From an uncultured Azohydromonas sp. (GTDB lineage: Bacteria > Pseudomonadota > Gammaproteobacteria > Burkholderiales > Burkholderiaceae_C), in the NCBI RefSeq assembly GCF_937926365.1, contig NZ_CALAOH010000182.1:1-7310 (forward strand): DNA of 7,310 nt. The letters run 5' to 3'. The notes under the pieces are model-generated. The model saw only the letters and a program-made list of their open reading frames with translations. It had not been told where the DNA came from and searched no databases. This document shows positions 1-7,203 of the stretch, piece after piece (within the stretch, counting starts at the first letter, position 1; each line of letters opens with the position of its first letter). Both the position numbers and the translations under genes were made by a program.

Positions 1-103
1 AGCGCAGCACCACGTTGCCGAACACCAGCACCACCATGATGGCCAGCGCCAAGGCGATCAGCGCGTCGAGCAGGCGGCAGTAGCCGTCCAGGAATCGGTT
101 CAT
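1..103 (-). CDS. TRAP transporter small permease (DctQ family), N-terminal fragment
   Basis: Only the first 34 codons are inside the window. The translation begins MNRFLDGYCRLLDALIAL and continues into a hydrophobic segment rich in Ala, Leu, Val, Ile and Met, ending GNVVLR. This is typical of the first membrane helix of DctQ-type small permeases of tripartite ATP-independent periplasmic transporters, which work with a large DctM permease and a periplasmic binding protein to import organic acids using an ion gradient. The ATG at 103 is preceded, on the minus strand, by GGAGA seven bases upstream, which supports this start. The gene lies downstream of the histidine kinase in the same direction, but the 326-bp gap suggests its own promoter. 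The substrate cannot be judged from this fragment. No dctP gene lies immediately upstream, where it is often found. The family call rests on the short N-terminus and is recall-based. Confidence 0.7.
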   Translation of the reverse strand, partial: MNRFLDGYCRLLDALIALALAIMVVLVFGNVVLR

Positions 104-190
104 GAGCTTGTCTCCGTGTTGGGCACCGAGAGCGGCGCGTGGTTCTTGCAGCAAACGGCGCGGCCGTCATTTGCCAGGGATCAGCAATGT

Positions 191-204
191 ACGAACTAGT
201 CCGT
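191..204. promoter_or_regulatory. Candidate repressor operator upstream of TRAP permease
   Basis: The 14-bp sequence ACGAACTAGTCCGT is an imperfect palindrome centred on ACTAGT. It reads ACG-N-ACTAGT-N-CGT, with one non-symmetric pair on each side of the core. It lies 87 bp upstream of the permease ATG and about 12 bases downstream of the candidate -10 element, where a repressor would block transcription. Palindromes of this size are common TetR-type operators, and a TetR gene lies in the same window. The link is inference only; no matching copy was found at the TetR promoter. Confidence 0.3.
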
Positions 205-216
205 TTTCATGCGTTG

Positions 217-244
217 GGAATAACCCGTAGATGCAGCGCAACAA
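217..244 (-). promoter_or_regulatory. Candidate sigma-70 promoter for TRAP permease operon
   Basis: On the minus strand a TTGTTG box (239-244) and a TATTCC box (217-222) are separated by 16 bases. Both match the vegetative consensus only partly. The predicted start would fall near position 210, just before the ACTAGT palindrome, giving a leader of roughly 105 bases before the permease ATG. This is the best-placed candidate seen, but it is weak. Confidence 0.25.
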
Positions 245-270
245 GGGAACCGGTTCCAGTCCGGTCTCGG

Positions 271-306
271 CCAGGACGCTGCCGGATGCGCCCGGCAGCG
301 TCCTGG
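271..306. repeat. Perfect 15-bp inverted repeat (hairpin)
   Basis: Bases 271-285 are the exact reverse complement of 292-306, separated by the six-base loop ATGCGC. The stem is very GC-rich. Neither side is followed by a T-run, so it is not a standard intrinsic terminator. It could still end or stabilise the kinase transcript, which reads into it on the minus strand 124 bp past the stop, or it could be the variable arm of the possible RNA on the plus strand. Confidence 0.75.
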
Positions 307-331
307 TGGGGAAGAACGTATTACTTCCTCA

Positions 332-355
332 AGCGTGGCGGCTGAAGCCCACGCT
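332..355. repeat. 7-bp inverted repeat downstream of the kinase gene
   Basis: AGCGTGG (332-338) pairs with CCACGCT (349-355) around a 10-base loop. It lies about 75 bases past the kinase stop codon in the direction of transcription. No T-tract follows on the minus strand, so a terminator role is only possible. With the 271-306 hairpin it gives two consecutive stable structures after the kinase gene. Confidence 0.4.
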
Positions 356-429
356 GGGCGCGCGGGACGGCAGCCTGGGCCGGATGGGGTGCAAGCGCTG
401 GCCGTGGGAGGGCGCGGCTGAAAGTCGCT

Positions 430-3006
430 TCAGACGGGCTTGGCCAGTGCACGCTGGACTTCACCGGCGAACGATGCGGGGTTGAACGCCGACTTGCCGA
501 CGAGCTCAAGCACGTGCCCGCTGAGCCGGTCGCGGTCCGCGGTGCCGAGATCCCGCGCCGTCACGACAACGATCGGCACGTGCGCCGTGGAGCTGTCGTG
601 CTTGAGGGCTTGGACGACGTCGAACCCGCTGACCTCCGGCATCTCCAGATCCAGCACGATCAGGTGCGGGTGGAAACGCCGCGCCAGCTCGATGCCTTCG
701 TGCCCGCCCAGCGCACGCAGGACGATGTAGTTGCGTTGAAGGAGTTGCGTGGCCAACAGCTCCACCGCGGCCGGATCGTCGTCAATGACCAGCACCGTGA
801 CGTCGCGTTCATCACCGGGTACCAATTCAAGGCGCTTGAGCCCCGTCGCGAAGGCGTCCCAGGCGACGGGCTTTTGCAGCACGAGCGACGCCCCCAGCGA
901 GAAGCCCATGCCCTGGTCGGCGACCACCGAAACCACGACCACCGGCACGCTCTCCCAGCGGGGGATGTCCTTGCGCCGGGCCAGGAACTCCCAGCCGTCC
1001 ATGCCCGGCAACTGGATGTCGAGCGTGATCAGCGCGGGCGTGAGCTCGGACGACAGCGCCAATGCCTCTTCAGCGGAAGCCACCTGCCGCACGGCAAAGC
1101 CCAAGGTCTGGAGCTGGGCCGTCATCAGGAACGCCGTCTCGGCGTTGTCCTCGATCACCAGCGCCAGCGGCCGGTCCTGCTCGGCGCTGGGCGTCCCGGG
1201 GGCCGATTCCGCCGCGGGCACCTCCTCGCGGCGCCAGGGCAGCCATACCGTGAAGCAGCAACCGCGCCCGGGTTCGCTCGTGACGGCCACCGTGCCGCCA
1301 TGCAGCTCGGCCAGGCGCTGCACCATCACCAAGCCCAGCCCCGTGCCGCCGGCCTGGCGCGTGACGGCATTGGAAACCTGCGAGAAGGGCTTGAAGAGCT
1401 TGGGAATGTCATCGCCGCCGATGCCGATGCCGGTGTCCGACACCGAGAGCTCGACGAAGTAGCGGAAGTCGCTGGCCGGCAACGGCATGCGCAGCCCGTT
1501 GTGGAAGCCGGGCAGCGCGGTCTCGGCATGCGCCCTCTCGACGATGTTCACGGCCAGCGTCACGCGAGCGCCGTCCGGGCTGAACTTGATCGCGTTGGCC
1601 AGGAGGTTGAGGACGATCTGCTTGAGCTGCCGCCGGTCGGCCTGGAAAGTCCCCGGGCTCGCGCGCAGGTCGAGCTTCAGCGCCACGCCCCGCGCCTGGG
1701 CCACCCCGCTCACCATGGCCATCGTTTCCGACAGCACGGACTCCAGCGCCACGCTTTCGAGCACGGTCTCGAGCTTGCCGGCCTCGATCTTCGACAGGTC
1801 GAGAATGTCGTTGATCAAGGCCAGCAGGTGGTGCCCGCTCTCGAAAATGTGTCCGGCGAAGACGCGCTGCGTTTCCGAGGCTTCCCCCGCCATGCCGGTC
1901 TTGAGCATCTCGGAGAATCCGATGATGGCGTTCAGCGGTGTGCGCAGCTCGTGCGACATCTTGGCGAGGAACTCCGACTTGAAGCGGCTCTGTTCCTCCA
2001 GCCGCCGATTCGATTTGCTCAGCAGGCTGTTGGTGGCTTGCAACTCGTGGGCGAGCTGGTCGAGCTCCCTGGCGCGTCGCTGCTGTGCCGCATGGGCGGT
2101 GGCCAGACGCGCGTACAGCGCGCTGTTTTCCAGCAGCAGCCGCAGGAGCACGAAGCTGGCCGCCAGCAAGCCGTACACGCGGCCGGCGTAGAAACCCAGG
2201 TCGAAGCGGCCGGCGTTGAGCACGGCGGACAGGGCGATGTCGAACAACCAGGCGCACAGCGTGACGGCGAGCCAGAGGTCCAGCACGGTGTAGGGCCGCC
2301 GCCGCACGAGCAGGAGCCCCAGCGCGACCAGGCTGCACAGCCAGACCGAGCACACCACGACGATCATCGCGGGGGTGTAGCGGTGGCCCTGCATGATCGG
2401 GGGCAGCCACTGCTGTCCGGCCGTGGCCAGCGCCGCGAAGCCCGCCGCGCCACCGAGCGCGGCAACGCCGCCGATGAGCGCGGCCCGTGCGCGGCGGGCA
2501 CCGCGCACCGGCTCGAAGCGGCTGCCGCGCACGAGCACGTAGGCCGTCACGAAGAGCGCAAACCCGCCATGCCAGAACATGTAGATCCAGGCCGTGCTCT
2601 GTGGTCCCGCGCCAAGCAGGCCGCCGGGGGCGAACAGCCCGGGGAAGGTCAGGGCATGGGCCGCCGTCGCGGCAGCCGTGAACAGGTAGCCGCAGGCCAG
2701 CACGAGCAGCGCCCTGGACCTCGCGATCCAGAACTGGCCGAGCAGCATCACCACGGTGATGAGGTCGATCAGGATCAGCGCCGATTCGTAGATCGGGATG
2801 AAGGCCCACACCTGGGGCAGTGGCAAGCGGGCCCACGGGCTCGCCACGACGAACACCAGCAGCGATGCCAGCGCAACCGTCCGCGCCAGCCGGTGCTCTT
2901 CATGGCCGGCGGGCGATGTCGCCAGCGTCGCGCTCGCCCGCCCATCGCCCGCGCCAGCCGCACGTTCTTCCGGAAGTGCGTGAAGGGGTGGTGCGGAGGA
3001 AGTCAT
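430..3006 (-). CDS. Hybrid sensor histidine kinase with MASE4-like membrane sensor and two receiver domains
   Basis: The 858-residue protein would sense a membrane or small-molecule cue and pass phosphate inside the cell. Residues about 40-290 form seven or eight hydrophobic helices resembling the MASE4 domain, including the QFWIARSRALLVLACGYLFT and TFPGLFAPGG stretches. A likely coiled coil spans about 292-345. The HisKA H-box SHELRTPLNA places the phosphorylated His at 352. The ATPase domain has the N-box (Asn467, Asn471), DTGIGI (524-529), the LFKPFSQ F-box (537-543) and GGTGLGL (553-559). The first receiver has Glu619/Asp620, phosphoacceptor Asp663, Ser693 and Lys712. The second has Asp742-744, Asp786, Thr816 and Lys838. 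All catalytic residues look intact. No PAS domain or HPt domain is seen. The gene starts 56 bp after the TetR stop and could share its transcript; no strong ribosome binding site precedes the ATG. The signal sensed is unknown. Confidence 0.92.
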   Translation of the reverse strand: MTSSAPPLHALPEERAAGAGDGRASATLATSPAGHEEHRLARTVALASLLVFVVASPWARLPLPQVWAFIPIYESALILIDLITVVMLLGQFWIARSRALLVLACGYLFTAAATAAHALTFPGLFAPGGLLGAGPQSTAWIYMFWHGGFALFVTAYVLVRGSRFEPVRGARRARAALIGGVAALGGAAGFAALATAGQQWLPPIMQGHRYTPAMIVVVCSVWLCSLVALGLLLVRRRPYTVLDLWLAVTLCAWLFDIALSAVLNAGRFDLGFYAGRVYGLLAASFVLLRLLLENSALYARLATAHAAQQRRARELDQLAHELQATNSLLSKSNRRLEEQSRFKSEFLAKMSHELRTPLNAIIGFSEMLKTGMAGEASETQRVFAGHIFESGHHLLALINDILDLSKIEAGKLETVLESVALESVLSETMAMVSGVAQARGVALKLDLRASPGTFQADRRQLKQIVLNLLANAIKFSPDGARVTLAVNIVERAHAETALPGFHNGLRMPLPASDFRYFVELSVSDTGIGIGGDDIPKLFKPFSQVSNAVTRQAGGTGLGLVMVQRLAELHGGTVAVTSEPGRGCCFTVWLPWRREEVPAAESAPGTPSAEQDRPLALVIEDNAETAFLMTAQLQTLGFAVRQVASAEEALALSSELTPALITLDIQLPGMDGWEFLARRKDIPRWESVPVVVVSVVADQGMGFSLGASLVLQKPVAWDAFATGLKRLELVPGDERDVTVLVIDDDPAAVELLATQLLQRNYIVLRALGGHEGIELARRFHPHLIVLDLEMPEVSGFDVVQALKHDSSTAHVPIVVVTARDLGTADRDRLSGHVLELVGKSAFNPASFAGEVQRALAKPV

Positions 3007-3029
3007 TGGCCGGCGGCAGCTCGCGTGAC

Positions 3030-3042
3030 TGAGGCGGCCTCA
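3030..3042. promoter_or_regulatory. Palindrome between TetR and kinase genes
   Basis: TGAGGC, one G, GCCTCA forms a perfect 6+6 palindrome 24 bp upstream of the kinase ATG, in the 56-bp gap after the TetR stop. It could be a protein binding site or a small RNA hairpin near the kinase translation start. No clear promoter is seen beside it, so its role is unknown. Confidence 0.3.
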
Positions 3043-3062
3043 CTGTAACCAGTTGAACAATC

Positions 3063-3734
3063 CTACTTGCGTACAAATCGCACGATCATCTCCACGATGC
3101 TCTCGCGCCGCGCGGCGATCGCTTCGGGCGACTCCAGGTCGCGCTTGAAGATCAGCGAGAAGGTGTGGCGGTTGGCGACGTTGAAGACGCTCAAGGCGCT
3201 GATGGACATGTGCAGGTCCACCGGGTCCAGCCCGGCGCGAAACACGCCGGCCTCCACCCCGCGCTCGTAGACGCGACGCACGGCGTCGATGGCGGGCACG
3301 TTGAGCTGCTGGATCACCTTGCTCTGCGCCATGAACTCGCCGCGGTGGATGTTCTCGTTCATCACCAGCCGGATGAAGTCGGGATGCTCGCGCTGGTAGT
3401 CCACCGTGTGCGCCACCAGCCGGCGCAGCGCCTCCTCAGGGTCGAAATCCTCCAGCTGCAGCTGCGACTCGATCGCGCGCATGGCGCTGTACGCGTTCTC
3501 CAGCACCGCGACGTACAGCCCCTCCTTGTTGCCGAAGTAGTAATAGAGCATGCGCTTGCTGGTGCGCGTGGCCTCGGCAATCGCGTCCACGCGCGCACCG
3601 GCCAGGCCCTTGTCGGCGAACTCGCGCGTGGCCACGGCCAGGATGTCGGCCATCGTGCGCTCCGGGTCGTGCGTGCGCGTGCCCTCCGCCTTGGCCGTCG
3701 CGGCGCGCGGGGCGGAATGTACTGTCTCGTTCAT
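3063..3734 (-). CDS. TetR/AcrR-family transcriptional regulator
   Basis: The 223-residue protein has the standard TetR layout. The N-terminal DNA-binding domain covers about residues 27-75, with a helix-turn-helix around 46-70 (ARVDAIAEATRTSKRMLYYYFGNKEGLY), the family's hallmark. The C-terminal all-helical ligand-binding and dimer domain (about 85-220) looks like the RutR/NicS-type group, including YQREHPDFIRLVMNENIHRG. Such proteins usually repress transport or catabolic genes until a small ligand binds. I chose the ATG at 3734 because it leaves a normal tail before the HTH. In-frame ATGs at 3758 and 3818 would add an unlikely extension. No clear Shine-Dalgarno precedes it. It diverges from the hydrogenase operon across 348 bp and reads towards the kinase, 56 bp away. 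Its target could be itself, the kinase, the TRAP operon or the hydrogenase; the sequence does not decide. Confidence 0.9.
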   Translation of the reverse strand: MNETVHSAPRAATAKAEGTRTHDPERTMADILAVATREFADKGLAGARVDAIAEATRTSKRMLYYYFGNKEGLYVAVLENAYSAMRAIESQLQLEDFDPEEALRRLVAHTVDYQREHPDFIRLVMNENIHRGEFMAQSKVIQQLNVPAIDAVRRVYERGVEAGVFRAGLDPVDLHMSISALSVFNVANRHTFSLIFKRDLESPEAIAARRESIVEMIVRFVRK

Positions 3735-3741
3735 GGCGCGC

Positions 3742-3768
3742 AGTGTAGGAGCCGCCATCCCTGAACAA
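3742..3768 (-). promoter_or_regulatory. Weak candidate promoter for the TetR gene
   Basis: On the minus strand TACACT (3742-3747) is a fair -10 box, and TTGTTC (3763-3768) lies 15 bases upstream, a short spacer. A further TTGTCA (3771-3776) is 23 bases away, too far. If TACACT is used, transcription would begin at or beside the chosen ATG at 3734, giving a nearly leaderless mRNA. This would fit the absence of a Shine-Dalgarno, but the evidence is thin. Confidence 0.2.
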
Positions 3769-3915
3769 CCTGACAACCCCAGTGCCGGCCTCCTGGTGGA
3801 AACCCTAGGTGCCATCACTGGAAGCTTTGGATGCGGCGCGGACCATGCGCCGGCAGTGCCGCTTCCACTTCAGCCGCCGCGCTGCAAGCGCAATGACCAC
3901 CCCAGGCACCCTCCC

Positions 3916-3936
3916 GTCACGCGGGGGTCACGCAGG
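3916..3936. repeat. Tandem direct repeat in the hoxK upstream region
   Basis: GTCACGCGGG (3916-3925) and GTCACGCAGG (3927-3936) match at nine of ten positions and start 11 bp apart, one helical turn. They lie about 85-95 bp upstream of the candidate -24/-12 element, a usual distance for an enhancer-binding activator such as HoxA. That role is inference; I do not recognise the sequence as a known binding site. Confidence 0.35.
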
Positions 3937-3974
3937 GCCTGAAGAAAACTCGATGGCATTCAAAGGCTTAGCAC

Positions 3975-4006
3975 GGCCGGCGCGCACGCCGATGCGTGCG
4001 CCGGCC
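3975..4006. repeat. Bulged inverted repeat just upstream of hoxK promoter candidate
   Basis: GGCCGG (3975-3980) pairs with CCGGCC (4001-4006), and CGCACGC (3983-3989) with GCGTGCG (3994-4000), leaving a two-base bulge and the loop CGAT. The 13-bp stem ends three bases before the possible sigma-54 element. It has no T-tract. It could be an operator, a cruciform-prone site, or an end structure for readthrough RNA. Confidence 0.5.
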
Positions 4007-4008
4007 AG

Positions 4009-4024
4009 CGGCATGGAACTTGTG
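4009..4024 (+). promoter_or_regulatory. Possible sigma-54 (-24/-12) promoter of the hydrogenase operon
   Basis: CGGCATGGAACTTGTG has the GG at 4010-4011 and TTG-T ten bases on. It matches the TGGCACG-N4-TTGC pattern except at three places, including the usually invariant C of the -12 GC (here T). It would start transcription near 4034, about 50 bases before hoxK. The C. necator membrane-bound hydrogenase operon is known to use sigma-54 with the activator HoxA, which motivates the call. The defective -12 lowers confidence. Confidence 0.25.
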
Positions 4025-4082
4025 ATCCCGTTGCGACGCCCGGTCGGGAGAAGGGCGGCGGTTCCACGAACGGGAGACACGG

Positions 4083-5165
4083 ATGGAGACCTTCTACGAG
4101 GTGATGCGGCGCCAGGGCATCTCGCGGCGCAGCTTTCTCAAGTACTGCTCGCTGACCGCGACCTCGCTGGGCCTGGGCCCGGCCTTCGTGCCGCAGATCG
4201 CCCACGCGATGGAAACCAAGCCGCGCACGCCGGTGCTGTGGCTGCACGGGCTGGAGTGCACCTGCTGCTCCGAGTCCTTCATCCGCAGCGCGCACCCGCT
4301 GGCCAAGGACGTGGTGCTGTCCATGCTCTCGCTGGACTACGACGACGTGCTCATGGCCGCCGCCGGCCACCAGGCCGAGGCCATCCTCGAAGAGGTGATG
4401 AGCAAGTACAAGGGCAACTACATCCTGGCCGTGGAGGGCAACCCGCCGCTGAACCAGGACGGCATGAGCTGCATCATCGGCGGCCGGCCCTTCGTGGAGC
4501 AGCTCAAGCACGTGGCCAAGGACGCCAAGGCCGTGATCTCCTGGGGCTCCTGCGCCTCGTGGGGCTGCGTGCAGGCGGCCAAGCCCAACCCGACGCGCGC
4601 GGTGCCGGTGCACCAGGTCATCACCGACAAGCCCATCATCAAGGTACCGGGCTGCCCGCCGATCGCCGAGGTGATGACCGGCGTCATCACCTACATGCTG
4701 ACCTTCGACCGCATCCCCGAGCTCGACCGCCAGGGCCGGCCGAAGATGTTCTACAGCCAGCGCATCCACGACAAGTGCTACCGCCGGCCGCACTTCGACG
4801 CCGGGCAGTTCGTCGAAGCCTGGGACGACGAGTCCGCGCGCAAGGGCTACTGCCTCTACAAGGTCGGCTGCAAGGGCCCCACCACCTACAACGCCTGCGC
4901 CACCGTGCAGTGGAACGCCGGCACGAGCTTCCCGATCAAGGCCGGCCACGGCTGCATCGGCTGCTCCGAGGACGGCTTCTGGGACAAGGGCTCGTTCTAT
5001 GAACGCCTCAGCGGCATCCACCAGTTCGGCATCGAGGCCAACGCCGACCAGGTGGGCATGGCCGCCGCCGGCGCCGTGGGCGCGGCCGTGGCGGCGCACG
5101 CGGCCGTCTCGGCCCTCAAGCGCGCCACCGTCAAGCACGACGCCGCGGCCAATACGCAGGGATGA
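4083..5165 (+). CDS. hoxK: [NiFe] uptake hydrogenase small subunit, oxygen-tolerant membrane-bound type
   Basis: This 360-residue electron-transfer subunit carries electrons from the HoxG active site through three Fe-S clusters to a membrane cytochrome b. The Tat signal has SRRSFLK at 14-20 and likely cleavage after AHA (42). Counting the mature protein from Met43, Cys17, 19, 20, 115, 120 and 149 (precursor 59, 61, 62, 157, 162, 191) are all present. These six ligate the [4Fe-3S] proximal cluster of group 1d enzymes. The distal cluster has His187, Cys190, Cys215 and Cys221; the medial [3Fe-4S] has Cys230, Cys249 and Cys252, with Pro242. An Ala/Gly-rich hydrophobic stretch (about 325-345) is the C-terminal membrane anchor. 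The length equals, as I recall, C. necator HoxK. GGGAG six bases before the ATG supports the start. It is also named hupS. It leads an operon with hoxG, 156 bp downstream. Confidence 0.97.
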   Translation: METFYEVMRRQGISRRSFLKYCSLTATSLGLGPAFVPQIAHAMETKPRTPVLWLHGLECTCCSESFIRSAHPLAKDVVLSMLSLDYDDVLMAAAGHQAEAILEEVMSKYKGNYILAVEGNPPLNQDGMSCIIGGRPFVEQLKHVAKDAKAVISWGSCASWGCVQAAKPNPTRAVPVHQVITDKPIIKVPGCPPIAEVMTGVITYMLTFDRIPELDRQGRPKMFYSQRIHDKCYRRPHFDAGQFVEAWDDESARKGYCLYKVGCKGPTTYNACATVQWNAGTSFPIKAGHGCIGCSEDGFWDKGSFYERLSGIHQFGIEANADQVGMAAAGAVGAAVAAHAAVSALKRATVKHDAAANTQG

Positions 5166-5194
5166 CTTCGTTTCGTCCTCATCAGTGATGTGTT

Positions 5195-5290
5195 CCGTTC
5201 GTCCTGAGGTATCGAAGGATGAACGGCCCCTGCCGGGGTGCAGCCATCGCAGCCTGACGGATTCGCACTTCGATACCTCAGTGCGAACGG
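5195..5290. repeat. REP-like inverted hairpin pair between hoxK and hoxG
   Basis: Bases 5195-5217 and 5268-5290 are inverted copies matching at 21 of 23 positions. Each copy also folds on itself. The first hairpin pairs 5195-5205 with 5216-5226 (11 bp, one G-U) around the loop GAGGTATCGA; the second pairs 5262-5269 with 5280-5287 (8 bp) around the exact reverse complement of that loop. Between them CCCC-TGCC-GGGG (5227-5238) may form a small third hairpin. Where the copies differ in the stem, both strands change together. This matches a BIME-like doublet of repetitive extragenic palindromes; the GTTCG...CTGAG...TCGAAG pattern recalls dispersed repeats of Comamonadaceae-like genomes. It occupies most of the hoxK-hoxG gap. 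Confidence 0.8.
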
Positions 5291-5321
5291 GCCAACCCAC
5301 GAGCAAATCGTCCCCAACGCC

Positions 5322-7178
<1,857 letters not shown>

Positions 7179-7192
7179 CAACCGCGCGACGC

Positions 7193-7198
7193 AAGGAG
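7193..7198 (+). promoter_or_regulatory. Strong ribosome binding site of the hupE-like gene
   Basis: AAGGAG lies five bases before the ATG at 7204 and 14 bases after the hoxG stop. It fixes the start of the third gene and contrasts with hoxG, which has no such site. The 25-bp gap indicates co-transcription with hoxG. Confidence 0.8.
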
Positions 7199-7203
7199 AA
7201 CCC

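Larger units (their letters stand above)
211..318 (+). ncRNA. Possible degenerate cobalamin-riboswitch-like RNA
   Basis: On the plus strand, in order: a hairpin GCGTTG (211-216) with CAGCGC (234-239, one G-U pair); the run AACAAGGGAA (240-249); a hairpin CCGG-TTCCAGT-CCGG (250-264); a long variable hairpin (271-306); and GGGGAAGAACG (308-318). Cobalamin riboswitches show this order, with a conserved AAxAGGGAA followed by a GGTGnnAA-type hairpin. However, the usual CCCGCAACTGT core is not recognisable (the nearest stretch is around 268-282), and no B12 box is seen downstream. There is also no plus-strand gene next to it. It is either a decayed remnant or a chance likeness. Confidence 0.15.
104..429. 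other. Gene-free gap between histidine kinase and TRAP permease
   Basis: No convincing protein gene is seen on either strand; the short open frames here lack family resemblance and clear ribosome binding sites. The stretch holds a candidate minus-strand promoter (217-244), an imperfect ACTAGT-centred palindrome (191-204), a perfect 15-bp hairpin (271-306), a second hairpin (332-355), and on the plus strand a run of elements (211-318) that partly resembles a cobalamin riboswitch. The gap carries the 3' end of the kinase transcript and the 5' leader of the TRAP operon. Confidence 0.6.
3735..4082. other. Divergent regulatory region between TetR and hydrogenase genes
   Basis: This 348-bp stretch holds no gene I can support; the short plus-strand open frames in it continue out of frame through hoxK and are shadows. 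It contains a weak TetR promoter, a tandem GTCACGC repeat (3916-3936), a bulged hairpin (3975-4006), a possible sigma-54 element (4009-4024) and the hoxK ribosome binding site GGGAG (4072-4076). The part from 3769 to 3915 shows little beyond a weak CCAGTG/CACTGG inverted pair (3779-3784, 3816-3821). Confidence 0.6.

Noticed and set aside
249..265. tRNA T-arm-like hairpin (5-bp stem, loop TTCCAGT)
   Set aside because: No matching acceptor strand, anticodon arm or D arm is found at tRNA spacing, and position 57 of the loop is C rather than a purine. It is not a tRNA gene.
514..3048. 844-residue open frame on the plus strand opposite the histidine kinase
   Set aside because: Its translation is low-complexity in R, Q, H, G and A with no recognisable domain. 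It mirrors a well-supported kinase and arises from high GC content removing stop codons.
3809..4082. Small plus-strand open frames upstream of hoxK
   Set aside because: They run into hoxK in another frame and show no family likeness, so they are treated as shadow frames in a regulatory region.
5238..5321. GTG start giving hoxG a 28-residue N-terminal extension
   Set aside because: The extension is encoded by the repeat element itself, has no likeness to HoxG, and would make the protein longer than the family's 618 residues. The ATG at 5322 aligns with the known N-terminus.
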